Shown: piece by piece, positions 17,902 to 26,759 of the stretch
Layout of the letters: every line of letters begins with the position of its first letter
Position numbering within the stretch: the stretch's first letter is position 1
NCBI GenBank assembly: GCA_013791765.1
Contig: VMTC01000036.1
Span: 1-59,986, forward strand
Length of the DNA: 59,986 nt
Reading direction: 5' to 3'
Source of the DNA: Rhodoferax sp.
GTDB lineage: Bacteria; Pseudomonadota; Gammaproteobacteria; Burkholderiales; Burkholderiaceae_C
Program-made: the position numbers and the translations under genes
Notes under the pieces: generated by a model
The model's database searches: none
What the model saw: the letters and a program-made list of their open reading frames with translations, nothing else
Told to the model about the DNA's origin: nothing

Positions 17902-19382
17902 TGACTCGGCCTTTTTACGCCATGGTTAAACCGTTGCCTGCGAACACGCCAGCCCCGCGCCCCCAAGGCCTGGAACGGCTGATGCCAAACGGCCCCATGG
18001 AAGGCGTGGACGAGTCCACCTGGATGGATGTGATCCAGAAAATGGACGAGGTTTACTCGCAGTTGATCCATGACGAGATCGAGCTGGAGAAGAAAAACAC
18101 CGAGCTCGAGCAATCACAGCAGTTCATCTTCAGCGTGCTCGCGGCCATGTCGGACGTGCTGCTGGTATGCAATGAGCGCGGCGTGATCGAGGAAACCAAT
18201 GCCGCGCTGTGCGAGTTGGTGGGCCGCAACGACGCCGAGTTACGCGGCACCTCGATTTATGACCTGCTGGCCGATACCCAGAGCACGGAGCGTGCGCGCA
18301 CCGTGCTGGACAACCTCAACCCGCCGCGCCGCGGTGAAGGGCTCGAGCTCAACCTGCTCGATGCCCAGCGCCAGAGTGTGCCGGTGGATGCCAACTGCAC
18401 ACCCCGTGTGGCCGCCAGCGGACGCCGGGTCGGCACCGTGTTTGTGGCGCGGCCCACGGCCGAGATCAAGCGCGCCTACCATGAGCTGCGTGCCGCACAC
18501 GATGCGCTCAAACGCGCGCAGCAACAGTTGCTGCACTCAGAAAAAATGGCCTCGCTGGGCCGGCTGGTGGCCGGCGTGGCGCACGAGCTCAACAACCCCA
18601 TCAGCTTTGTGCTGGGCAACGCGCATGCACTGAGCCGCTATTGCGAACGCCTGCGCCGCTACCTGGCGGCCGTGCATGCCAGCGAACCCGCCGAGCAGCT
18701 TGACGCGCTGCGAAGAAAATTGCGAATTGATAACCTGCTGGGCGACCTGCCCTCGCTGATTGAAGGCACGCTCGAAGGCGCGCAGCGCACCGCCGACATC
18801 GTCAACGGCCTCAAGCGCTTCTCCGCCATGGACCCGCAGGCGCGCGGGCCGGTGAACTTAAACGAAGTGATCGAGCGCGCCATCCATTGGGTGCGCAAGG
18901 GCGTAGCCCCCGGCTTTGAGGTGAAATGGCAACCCGGCGAACCCTGCAACGTGACCGGCAGCGCCGGACAGTTGCAGCAAGTACTGATGAACCTGCTGCA
19001 AAACGCGCTGGATGCCGCCACCGGCGTAGGCCGCGCCCACCCAGTGGTATGGATAGACACCGACGCGGGCAACACGCATTTGCAGTTGCGCCTGCGCGAC
19101 AACGGACCCGGCATCGCGCCAGAACACCTGTCGCACATCTTCGATCCGTTTTTCACCACCAAGCCCGTAGGCCAGGGCACCGGCCTGGGCTTGTCGATCA
19201 GCTACGGCATTGTGGAGCAGCATGGCGGGGTTTTGAGCGCGCGCAACCATCCAGAAGGCGGGGCTGAGTTTTTGTTGGAACTGCCGTTGGCAAGGACGCC
19301 GCCCGAGCCTGTGCGCACGAATCGGGGTAGTGGCACTTTTGGTGCGGTTGTCATGGAAAGTCTCTACAAAACAAACACATAG
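17901..19382 (+). CDS. hoxJ: HoxJ, H2-responsive PAS histidine kinase
   Basis: HoxJ binds HoxBC through its N-terminal PAS region and phosphorylates HoxA. Seen domains are an N-terminal coiled segment (~45-75), PAS (~75-195), the H-box VAGVAHELNNPISFVLG, and an ATPase domain with N-box LMNLLQNALDAA and G-boxes DNGPGIA and GQGTGLGLS. C. necator H16 HoxJ is inactive because of a Gly-to-Ser change in its ATPase domain; the glycine boxes here look intact. The ATG at 17901 overlaps the hoxC stop (TGATG). A GTG at 17886 is possible. Confidence 0.92.
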   Translation: MTRPFYAMVKPLPANTPAPRPQGLERLMPNGPMEGVDESTWMDVIQKMDEVYSQLIHDEIELEKKNTELEQSQQFIFSVLAAMSDVLLVCNERGVIEETNAALCELVGRNDAELRGTSIYDLLADTQSTERARTVLDNLNPPRRGEGLELNLLDAQRQSVPVDANCTPRVAASGRRVGTVFVARPTAEIKRAYHELRAAHDALKRAQQQLLHSEKMASLGRLVAGVAHELNNPISFVLGNAHALSRYCERLRRYLAAVHASEPAEQLDALRRKLRIDNLLGDLPSLIEGTLEGAQRTADIVNGLKRFSAMDPQARGPVNLNEVIERAIHWVRKGVAPGFEVKWQPGEPCNVTGSAGQLQQVLMNLLQNALDAATGVGRAHPVVWIDTDAGNTHLQLRLRDNGPGIAPEHLSHIFDPFFTTKPVGQGTGLGLSISYGIVEQHGGVLSARNHPEGGAEFLLELPLARTPPEPVRTNRGSGTFGAVVMESLYKTNT

Positions 19383-19408
19383 TGAAGTCCGTTATTGCGA
19401 ACCGACAA

Positions 19409-19436
19409 TTGCCAAACCCGCCAAGTTCAGGATAAT
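19409..19436 (+). promoter_or_regulatory. Putative sigma70 promoter for the glgP operon
   Basis: TTGCCA (19409-19414) and GATAAT (19431-19436) are separated by 16 bases. They lie between the end of hoxJ and the glgP ribosome binding site (GCGGGAG), 32 bases before its ATG. This would separate the solute genes from hydrogenase control. It is sequence matching only. Confidence 0.4.
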
Positions 19437-19467
19437 TTCTGGTCACAACTTTTGCGGGAGACCGACC

Positions 19468-21609
19468 ATGTTCGCAGGTGACCAAGACATCGCGCGTGCC
19501 ATCCTGGAGCTCGAGGCCTTTTTGCCCGAGCCGCTGCGTGCGCTCGCACGCGTGGCCTATAACTACCGCTGGTCCTGGACGACCGATGGCCCAGCGATGT
19601 TCGAGGCGATCGATCCGGAGCGCTGGGTCCGCTGTGGCCGCAACCCGCGGCGCCTGCTATCCGAGGCGCCGCCGCCCATGTTGACGCACGCCGCCGCCGA
19701 TGCGGGCTTTGTCGGCTGGGTCAACCGGGTTGCGGCGGAATTGGTTCTTGACGCTGCCCGGCCGTGCTGCGACGGCGGAGTCGAACCGGCGCACCCGGTG
19801 GCGTTTTGCTGCTCCGAATTCGCGGTCCATGGCTCCTTGCCGATCTATTCGGGCGGCCTGGGCGTGCTCGCCGGCGACATCTTGAAGGAAGCCTCCGATC
19901 TCGCCTTACCGATGGTCGGCATCGGTCTGATGTACCGCACCGGCTATTTTCACCAACGCATCGACGTTACCGGCTACCAGCACGAGTACTGGCTCGACGC
20001 CGACCCTGACCGGCTGCCCTGCGTCAAAGTCACGGGCGAGGATGGCCGGCCGGTCACGGTGCTGGTGCCCGTGGACGATGAAAACGTCACGGTGCAGGTG
20101 TGGCGCGTTGACGTCGGGCGGGTGCCGCTCTACCTGCTCGACACCGATCTGGCGGTCAACAGCCAGCGCGGACGCTGGATCACCTCGCGCCTGTACGAAA
20201 GCAACCGCGCGATCCGTCTAGCGCAGTACGCGGTGCTGGGCGTCGGCGGGGTGCGGGCCCTGCGCGCACTCGGGATTGAGCCTAGCGTCTACCACTTCAA
20301 CGAAGGCCACCCCGCGCTCGGCGTCTTTGAGCTGCTGGCGCAGGCACAGGCGCGCGCCGTCCCGGACAACCCGTCAGACACCGTGTGGGAGCAGGTGCGC
20401 GAGCAAGTGGTGTTCACCACCCACACCCCGGTGCCGGCGGGCAACGAGACCTACCAGCGCGCCGAGGTGCTGGCCATGCTCGGGCGCATTGCCGATTTGG
20501 TCGGTGAGCGTGAGCGCTTCCTGGCGCTCGGTCGCATCGACCCCAACAACCCGAACCAGCCCATGGGCATGAGCGCACTGGCGCTGCGGGCCAGCCGCCA
20601 TGCCAATGCCGTGAGCCAGCGCCACGGACAGGTCGCGCGCGCCATGTGGCAGCCGCTGTTTCCGGGGCGTTCCGTGCAGGAAGTGCCCATCACCCACATC
20701 ACCAACGGCGTGCATATTCCCAGCTGGCTGCGCGGCCCGATGCGCGCCTTGCTGGAGCGCTACTTGGGCGAGGACTGGCTGCGCCGCGCCGACCAGAGCG
20801 CTACCTGGGCGCCAGTGCAGGACATCCCCGGCGCCGAACTGTGGGCCGCACGCTGCACGGCGCGAACCCAGCTGGTTGAGATGATTGCGCGTCGGGCCAC
20901 CAGCGACCGGCTGCGACGCGGCGACCGGCTGGACTACGCGGAGGCGGCCGGCACCGGCTTCGACCCCGAGCGCCTCACCATCGGCTTTGCCCGCCGTCTG
21001 GCCACCTACAAACGCCTGCACCTGGTCGCCTTGTTGCCGGAGCGCGCTCTAGGGTTGATTGGCGGTGCTCAGCCAGTGCAGTTTGTGTTTGCCGGCAAGG
21101 CCCACCCGGACGACATCGCCGCCAAAGAAGTGGTGCGCCAGGTGTTTGCGCTCAAGAGTGAACCGTCTGTGGCCGGGCGCGCGGCGTTTCTTGAAGACTA
21201 CGACATGGCGCTGGCGGCGCAGTTGGTGGCAGGCTGCGACGTGTGGGTCAATCTGCCGCGCCCGCCGAATGAGGCCAGCGGCACCAGCGGCATGAAGTCC
21301 TGCCTGGGTGGCGGCCTGCAACTCTCGGTGCTCGACGGCTGGTGGGCCGAGGCCTTTGACGGCAGCAACGGCTGGGCCATCAATGGCGATGTGATGGAGG
21401 ACACCCAGGCGCAGGATCAGCGCGACGCACGGGCCTTGTTTGATCTGCTGGAGCAGCAGGTGGTGCCGATGTTCCACGAGCGCGACGCGCAAGGCGTGCC
21501 ACAGCGATGGGTCACCATGATGCGCCGCAGCCTGCTCACCTGCGGCCCGCGCTTCTCGGCCAGCCGCATGGTCCGTGAGTATGCGGACCAGGTCTACCGG
21601 CGCGACTGA
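19468..21609 (+). CDS. glgP: Alpha-glucan (glycogen/maltodextrin) phosphorylase, GT35
   Basis: The enzyme releases glucose-1-phosphate from alpha-1,4-glucans with PLP. The protein of 713 residues is the short bacterial type with an N-terminal DUF3417-like cap (AYNYRWSWTTDGPAMF). The PLP lysine is in ASGTSGMKSCLGG (Lys610), followed by LDGWWAEAF. Other conserved parts are YSGGLGVLAGD and HFNEGHPAL. The start at 19468 has GCGGGAG upstream. It overlaps the next gene by one base (TGATG), so the two are coupled, which suggests that glucose-1-phosphate feeds the solute genes downstream. Confidence 0.92.
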   Translation: MFAGDQDIARAILELEAFLPEPLRALARVAYNYRWSWTTDGPAMFEAIDPERWVRCGRNPRRLLSEAPPPMLTHAAADAGFVGWVNRVAAELVLDAARPCCDGGVEPAHPVAFCCSEFAVHGSLPIYSGGLGVLAGDILKEASDLALPMVGIGLMYRTGYFHQRIDVTGYQHEYWLDADPDRLPCVKVTGEDGRPVTVLVPVDDENVTVQVWRVDVGRVPLYLLDTDLAVNSQRGRWITSRLYESNRAIRLAQYAVLGVGGVRALRALGIEPSVYHFNEGHPALGVFELLAQAQARAVPDNPSDTVWEQVREQVVFTTHTPVPAGNETYQRAEVLAMLGRIADLVGERERFLALGRIDPNNPNQPMGMSALALRASRHANAVSQRHGQVARAMWQPLFPGRSVQEVPITHITNGVHIPSWLRGPMRALLERYLGEDWLRRADQSATWAPVQDIPGAELWAARCTARTQLVEMIARRATSDRLRRGDRLDYAEAAGTGFDPERLTIGFARRLATYKRLHLVALLPERALGLIGGAQPVQFVFAGKAHPDDIAAKEVVRQVFALKSEPSVAGRAAFLEDYDMALAAQLVAGCDVWVNLPRPPNEASGTSGMKSCLGGGLQLSVLDGWWAEAFDGSNGWAINGDVMEDTQAQDQRDARALFDLLEQQVVPMFHERDAQGVPQRWVTMMRRSLLTCGPRFSASRMVREYADQVYRRD

Positions 21610-22427
21610 TGCCAAAAACCATCATCTTTAGCGACCTGGACGGCACCTTGCTCGACGAGGCGACCTACACCTTTGAGTCTGCGCTGCCCGCGCTGGACGT
21701 GATCCGCGCACAAGGCATTGCGCTGGTTCTGTGTTCCAGCAAAACGCGCGCCGAGCTGCTGCATTACCGTCAACGCCTGCATAACGATCACCCCTACATT
21801 TCAGAAAACGGCGGCGGAATTTTCGTGCCGGCCGGCAACTTCACGGTTCCGCTTGACGCCGCGCCTTGCGCCACCGGCGAATGTTTGATCACGCTGGGTA
21901 CGCCGCACTCCGAGATACGGCGCCAATTTGTTGCACTGCGCCAGCGCTTGTGTGTCCCCGTGCGCGGCTTCACCGACATGACGGTGGGCGAGGTAGCTGC
22001 GCTGACCGGGCTCGATCTTGAGGAAGCGGCGCTGGCAAAAGCACGCGACTTTGATGAGCCTTTTGTGTTTGGCGGCGCCCCGGAGCCGGCGTTCTTGCAG
22101 GCCATTGAGGACGCGGGCCTGCACTGGACCCAGGGGCGAATTTTTCACATCATGGGCGCGCACGACAAGGGGTTGGCCGTGCGGCGACTGTTGGCGCTGT
22201 ACAAGCAGCAATATGGAAGAGTGACCAGCATCGCACTGGGCGACAGCCTGAATGATTTGCCAATGCTGCAAGCGGTTGACCGGCCGGTGCTGGTGCGACA
22301 CGCGAACGGCAGTTTTGACCCGCGCATCGACATCGCCGGTCTGACCCGCACGCACAGCCCTGGCCCACTGGGCTGGAACGAGGCCTTGCTATCTATGCTG
22401 TCAAGTCAAAATAGTCACCAGGAATAG
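21609..22427 (+). CDS. HAD-IIB phosphatase, mannosyl-3-phosphoglycerate phosphatase type
   Basis: The 272-residue protein belongs to the HAD subclass IIB group that includes MpgP/YedP and MggB. The nucleophile motif is SDLDGTLLDEATYTF, motif II is VLCSSKTRAEL, and the C-terminal metal site is LGDSLNDLPML. Family enzymes remove phosphate from glycosyl-3-phosphoglycerates to give the free solute. The neighbouring GpgS-like gene makes glucosyl-3-phosphoglycerate, so that or a further glycosylated form is the likely substrate here. Exact specificity cannot be read from sequence. Confidence 0.82.
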   Translation: MPKTIIFSDLDGTLLDEATYTFESALPALDVIRAQGIALVLCSSKTRAELLHYRQRLHNDHPYISENGGGIFVPAGNFTVPLDAAPCATGECLITLGTPHSEIRRQFVALRQRLCVPVRGFTDMTVGEVAALTGLDLEEAALAKARDFDEPFVFGGAPEPAFLQAIEDAGLHWTQGRIFHIMGAHDKGLAVRRLLALYKQQYGRVTSIALGDSLNDLPMLQAVDRPVLVRHANGSFDPRIDIAGLTRTHSPGPLGWNEALLSMLSSQNSHQE

Positions 22428-22561
22428 CGGATGGCTGTTAGCATTTCTCAAACTCGTTCTTGGCTGCGCGCTTATCCTTTCACGGCATAGCGGCGGCTTC
22501 CAGACGCGCACTATGGCAGCAATGCCACCCATCAGAGCAACATCGGAGGGTCAGCCGGACG

Positions 22562-23821
22562 ATGAATAGCCTATCCCTGCGCGGCGACGTGCGCGAACAG
22601 CTCGTTGCCATCCATCATGCGGACATTGTGGTGGGGATTCCGAGCTTTAATAACGCGCGCACCATAGGCCATGTGGTGCGCGCGGTCCAGGGCGGGCTGG
22701 CCAAATACTTCCCGCAGCATCGCGCAGTCCTCGTCAATTCTGACGGTGGTTCGGTTGATGGCACCAGCGCCGTGGTGCAACAGTCCACCATCGAGGATTT
22801 CAGCGCCATCTTGCTGCACCACCGCATTGAACCCGTCACCAAGCTGGCTTTTCCTTATTTGGGCCTGCCCGGCAAGGGCAGTGCATTCCGCAGTATTTTT
22901 GAGATTGCCCAGGCGCTTGATGCCAAGGCCTGCGCCGTGGTTGACTCCGACCTCAGAAGCATCACGCCCGAGTGGATCGAACTGCTGCTCAAACCGGTTC
23001 TGGTCAATGGTTTTGACTACGTTGCGCCGCTCTACCACCGCCACAAGTTTGACGGCACCATCACCAACAGCATCGTCTATCCGCTCACCCGCGCGCTCTA
23101 TGGCAAGCGGGTGCGCCAGCCCATTGGCGGAGATTTTGGCTTCTCCGGCGAGCTGGCCCGCTTCTACCTGAGCAAGGACGTATGGGACACCGATGTGGCG
23201 CGTTTTGGCATTGATATCTGGATGACCACCACCGCCATTGCCAACGGCTTCAAGCTGACGCAGTCTTTTCTCGGCGCCAAGATTCACGATGCCAAAGACC
23301 CCGGCGCCGACCTGAGCAGCATGCTCTACCAGGTGGTCAGCGCTACCTTTGACCTGATGGAAAATTACGCCGCGCTCTGGCGCCCGATCAAAGGCTCCGA
23401 GCCGGTACCGGCCTTTGGTTTTCAATATGCGGTGGGGCTGGAACACGTCAACGTCAACACCAGCCGGATGCTGCTTTTGTTCCGCGAAGGCCTGGTCAAT
23501 CTGCACGACATCTGGCAGGACATCCTGGGTGCCGGCGACTTTGCCGAGCTGCAGCGGCTGGGGACTTTGAGCGATGCCGAGTTTGATTTTCCACTGGACC
23601 TGTGGGCGCGCATTATTTACGATTTCGCCATTGCCTTTCACCGCAAAAAAATGACACCCTCACACCTGATCAAGTCACTGACGCCGCTCTACATCGGAAA
23701 AACCGCCTCTTTCATCCTGGCCGTTGAGCCCCTGGACGCGGCCGGCGCGGAAGTCGAAATCGAGAAGCTTTGCGAGGCTTTTGAGCGCAACAAGGACTAT
23801 CTGGTGAGCAGTTGGACCTGA
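22562..23821 (+). CDS. Glycosyltransferase (GT-A fold, GT2/GT81-like), possible second sugar transferase of the solute pathway
   Basis: The 419-residue protein has a nucleotide-sugar fold: VVGIPSFNNARTIGHVV at the start, VNSDGGSVDGT, and a DXD metal motif in AVVDSDLRS. Conserved GDFGFSG and a long helical C-terminus follow. It is clearly different from the GpgS-like gene at 24560. In Petrotoga the solute mannosylglucosylglycerate is made by GpgS, a second transferase (MggA) and a phosphatase (MggB), and this gene could be the second transferase. That is inference from context. The start at 22562 follows GGAGGG. The frame is open upstream but not family-like. Confidence 0.75.
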   Translation: MNSLSLRGDVREQLVAIHHADIVVGIPSFNNARTIGHVVRAVQGGLAKYFPQHRAVLVNSDGGSVDGTSAVVQQSTIEDFSAILLHHRIEPVTKLAFPYLGLPGKGSAFRSIFEIAQALDAKACAVVDSDLRSITPEWIELLLKPVLVNGFDYVAPLYHRHKFDGTITNSIVYPLTRALYGKRVRQPIGGDFGFSGELARFYLSKDVWDTDVARFGIDIWMTTTAIANGFKLTQSFLGAKIHDAKDPGADLSSMLYQVVSATFDLMENYAALWRPIKGSEPVPAFGFQYAVGLEHVNVNTSRMLLLFREGLVNLHDIWQDILGAGDFAELQRLGTLSDAEFDFPLDLWARIIYDFAIAFHRKKMTPSHLIKSLTPLYIGKTASFILAVEPLDAAGAEVEIEKLCEAFERNKDYLVSSWT

Positions 23822-23851
23822 TTTTGAGACGACCTGAATAGGAGATGCACC

Positions 23852-24544
23852 ATGCCTGAATTTTTGAACTTGATCCTCAGCCCCTTGCAGGAGGTATGGC
23901 TGAATTTCCAGGTGTTTTTACCCAATCTGCTGGCCATGCTCGTGATCCTGTTGCTCGGGCTGGTGCTGGCCAAGCTGATCCGGATCATTCTGGTGAAAGC
24001 TTTGAACGCCATCAACTTTGACAGCTTGTGCGACCGCGTCGGCATAACCGCGCTGATGCGCAAAGGCGACCTGTGGACCAAACCCGCGGTCGCACTGGCC
24101 ACTGTCGTCTTTTGGTTGCTGATTGTCGTCACCTTGATGATTGCACTGAGCGCGCTCAGGCTGCCTACCGTTGACCATATGGTGACGCAATTCTTTGGGT
24201 ATCTGCCGCGGGCCTTTTCTGCCGCGCTGATTCTGATCGTCGGCTTCCTGCTGGCGGGCTTCATCAGCCGGGCCGTCCTGATTGCGGCGGTCAACAGCGC
24301 GTATCACTATGCCAAGCTGCTGGCCGAAGCCGTGCGCATGCTGCTCACGGTACTGATTCTGGCCATGGCGATGGAACAGCTGCAGGTGGCGCCCAGCATT
24401 GTGCTGGCGGCCTTTTCCATCATTTTTGGCGGTATCGTGATCGCGCTGGCCATTGCCTTTGGTGTGGGCGGCATTGACGCGGCCAGGCGCATGATCGAGC
24501 GCGAAAATGCCACCGACCAGAAGGACGAGATCGAACACCTCTGA
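23852..24544 (+). CDS. Small mechanosensitive-channel-like membrane protein (TM_helix repeat)
   Basis: The 230-residue protein has five or so membrane helices with the conserved TM-helix repeat of MscS-related proteins (LLILLLGLVLAKLIRIILVK-type helix near 25-50 and the glycine-rich IIFGGIVIALAIAFGVGG near the end). It lacks the large MscS cytoplasmic beta domain. Its position between two glycosyltransferase genes of a solute pathway suggests a role in solute release on hypo-osmotic shock, which is inference. GGAG lies upstream of the ATG. Confidence 0.78.
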   Translation: MPEFLNLILSPLQEVWLNFQVFLPNLLAMLVILLLGLVLAKLIRIILVKALNAINFDSLCDRVGITALMRKGDLWTKPAVALATVVFWLLIVVTLMIALSALRLPTVDHMVTQFFGYLPRAFSAALILIVGFLLAGFISRAVLIAAVNSAYHYAKLLAEAVRMLLTVLILAMAMEQLQVAPSIVLAAFSIIFGGIVIALAIAFGVGGIDAARRMIERENATDQKDEIEHL

Positions 24545-24559
24545 CCGGGAGCGCAACCC

Positions 24560-25768
24560 ATGTCCGACTTCTACCAGTCCGGCGTCATCACCACACTGCA
24601 TCAGCTGGGAAAACCGTCGCTTGACCGGCTGGAGGCAGAGCTGGGCCGCTTTGCCAAAGCGCGCCCGATTGCCCTGGTGCTGCCGGCACTCTATTCCGAA
24701 TTTGAAGGGCCCGCCATGCCGGGCATCGTGCAGGAACTGGCCAAGGTCAAGTACCTGCACGAGATCATCCTGGTGCTCGACAAGGGCTCGGAGAAAGATT
24801 TTCAAAGGGTGCGCAACTTCATGGCGCCGATTGCCACCGACGTCAAGATCATCCACAACGACGGCAAGCGCATCACCGAAATCTATGAAACCCTGGCGCG
24901 AAATGGCTTTCATGTCGGTGAACGCGGCAAAGGCCGTTCCGCCTGGCTCGCATACGGCTATGTGCTGGCGCGCGGCCAAAGCGCTGTCATTGCCTTGCAC
25001 GATTGCGACATCGTCACCTACAGCCGCGAACTGCTGGCGCGCCTGTGCTACCCGGTGGCCAACCCGAACCTGGACTATGTGTTTTGCAAGGGCTACTACA
25101 GCCGGGTGTCCAGCAAATTGAATGGGCGCGTGACCCGTCTGCTGATCACGCCGCTGGTGCGCTCGCTGCTGCAGATCATCGGGCCTAACGGCTTTCTGAG
25201 CTTTCTGGACAGTTTTCGTTACCCGCTCGCGGGCGAGTTCTGCATGATCACGGACCTGGCGCGGGTCAATCGGATTCCCTGGGACTGGGGCCTGGAGGTC
25301 GGTTCCCTGGCCGAGGTGTACCGCAACTATTCACCGCGCCGGGTTTGCCAGGTCGATATTGCCACCAACTACGAGCACAAGCACCAGATTCTCTCGGCCA
25401 ATGACGCTGCCAAGGGCCTGATGCGCATGACAGTGGATATTTGCAAGTCGATGTTCCGCACACTGGCGTCTGAGGGCGTCGTGTTCTCGGACGGCCTGTT
25501 CAAGACCCTGCTGGTGGCCTACCTGCGCCAGGCGGAGGACACCATCATGAAATACGAGGCTGATGCGGCCATCAACGGGCTGGCCTTCGACCGCAACGAG
25601 GAAGCCATGGCGGTGGAGGCCTTCACGCGCGCCATTGGCATGGCCAGCCAGACCTTCATGGAAAACCCGATGACCACGCCGCTCATTCCCAACTGGAACC
25701 GGGTCAGCGCGGCCATTCCAGACATTTTTGAGATGCTGCAACAGGCCGTGAATGAGGACAACAAGTAA
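24560..25768 (+). CDS. gpgS: Glucosyl-3-phosphoglycerate synthase (GT81)
   Basis: GpgS transfers glucose from an NDP-glucose to 3-phosphoglycerate, the first step to glucosylglycerate. The 402-residue protein begins MSDFYQSGVITTLHQLGKPS, has the nucleotide-binding region ALVLPALYSEFEGPAMP, the metal motif in IALHDCDIVTYSRELL, and the acceptor region RYPLAGEFCMITDLAR, all typical of bacterial GpgS. GGGAG precedes the ATG by a normal distance and the gap to the channel gene is 15 bases. A mannosyl-transferring relative is possible. Confidence 0.8.
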   Translation: MSDFYQSGVITTLHQLGKPSLDRLEAELGRFAKARPIALVLPALYSEFEGPAMPGIVQELAKVKYLHEIILVLDKGSEKDFQRVRNFMAPIATDVKIIHNDGKRITEIYETLARNGFHVGERGKGRSAWLAYGYVLARGQSAVIALHDCDIVTYSRELLARLCYPVANPNLDYVFCKGYYSRVSSKLNGRVTRLLITPLVRSLLQIIGPNGFLSFLDSFRYPLAGEFCMITDLARVNRIPWDWGLEVGSLAEVYRNYSPRRVCQVDIATNYEHKHQILSANDAAKGLMRMTVDICKSMFRTLASEGVVFSDGLFKTLLVAYLRQAEDTIMKYEADAAINGLAFDRNEEAMAVEAFTRAIGMASQTFMENPMTTPLIPNWNRVSAAIPDIFEMLQQAVNEDNK

Positions 25769-25855
25769 CAAAACCATTCTGTTACCGATCTTGCAAAACC
25801 GGTGGCGACTTTTGCACTTGTGACCCGTACCATGCGTCCTTTTCAAGGAAATCAC

Positions 25856-26395
25856 ATGGCCATGTCCCCACACTTTTTCAATAAACGCGAACCTGAAACC
25901 TCCCCTGTACGCCCAGGTAACTCAGTATCGAACGTCAACAGTTATGGCCCATCGGGAACGACCGGCGTCCAACACGCAAGCACCATGAATTCAGCAAACC
26001 CTGTCAACACCGCCCCGGCTGCCCCAGCCGCGTCTCAAAGTGGCAGCAAGCTCACGGTCGGACCGAACATCAAGCTCAAAGGCGTTGAAATCACCGATTG
26101 CGACACGCTGGTGGTGGAGGGCCTGGTCGAGGCGACCATGGATTCGCGCGTGATTGAAATTTCGGAACACGGCGCGTTCAAGGGCTCGGCCGAGATCGAC
26201 ATGGCCGAAATTCATGGCCAGTTTGATGGCAACCTGACGGTCCGCCAGAAGTTGACAATCTATGCCACCGGCAAAGTCAGCGGCAAGATCCGCTACGGCA
26301 AAGTCGTGATCGAAGAAGGCGGCCAACTCACCGGCGAAATCCAGTCTGGCGCCATGCCAGCCTCAAAACCAGCCAGCCAGTTGCAAGCCGCTTAG
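25856..26395 (+). CDS. Bactofilin cytoskeletal protein
   Basis: The protein of 179 residues has a flexible Ser/Pro/Ala-rich N-terminus (about 1-65), a DUF583/bactofilin beta-helix (about 66-165) with the repeated pattern of VVEGLVEATMDSRVIEIS, AEIHGQFDGNLTV and KVSGKIRYGKVVIEEGG, and a short tail. Bactofilins polymerise without nucleotide and organise cell-wall or envelope processes. The start at 25856 follows AAGGAA by six bases. The stop codon TAG lies in the 5-bp duplicated target of the element at 26396. Confidence 0.9.
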   Translation: MAMSPHFFNKREPETSPVRPGNSVSNVNSYGPSGTTGVQHASTMNSANPVNTAPAAPAASQSGSKLTVGPNIKLKGVEITDCDTLVVEGLVEATMDSRVIEISEHGAFKGSAEIDMAEIHGQFDGNLTVRQKLTIYATGKVSGKIRYGKVVIEEGGQLTGEIQSGAMPASKPASQLQAA

Positions 26396-26550
26396 GGATG
26401 CAGAAATGCCAAATATCCCATTTCTGGCTGCACAGGCGGGCACATTGCGTCGTTGCTACTCGCTTGTGTGGCATAGCCACACGGCGCTCCCAGCGCCTAG
26501 CACTCCCGCCAGCGCTTGCCATAAACGGGACATTGGCAATTTTCGCATCC
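26396..26550. mobile_element. MITE-like element, 155 bp, with CTTAG target duplication
   Basis: The left end GGATGCAGAAATGCCAAATA and the right end, read in reverse complement (GGATGCGAAAATTGCCAAT), form imperfect ~25-bp inverted repeats. CTTAG directly repeats on both sides (26391-26395 and 26551-26555). The interior has a hairpin GTGTGGCATAGCCACAC. No coding capacity is seen. The core GCGTCGTTGCTACTCGCTTG resembles the reverse complement of the element at 59068-59220. It directly abuts the bactofilin stop. Confidence 0.7.
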
Positions 26551-26564
26551 CTTAGGCCTGTCAA

Positions 26565-26758
26565 TTAGTTCAGGGAGTAGTTGAAGTAGAGCGCGTCGGC
26601 GAGCATCACGTCGCGTGCGCGAAAGCCTTTGAGCAGACCGTGCACCAGCCCGAGCTCGCGCGTACCTTTGCCGTTCACCCGCTTGACCGCACGGGCACTG
26701 CGCAGTTTTAACGTGATGGTGTCCACCCCATCATGCTTCACTTTGTAAATGATTGCCT
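26565..26758 (-). pseudogene. Fragment of an IS4-type transposase
   Basis: Read on the minus strand, the translation includes HGLLKGFRARDVMLADALYF before a stop at 26565, resembling the segment with the second catalytic Asp of IS4-family transposases (LL..F..GDV.LADR/ALY). The upstream part (VDTITLKLRSARAVKRVNGK) does not align well, so the fragment may be rearranged. It lies between a MITE-like element and rarD. Confidence 0.5.
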
Positions 26759-26759
26759 A

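Noticed and set aside
22460-22561. Possible upstream start for the glycosyltransferase
   Set aside because: The extra residues are Ala/Arg-rich without family features, and GGAGGG sits correctly for the ATG at 22562.
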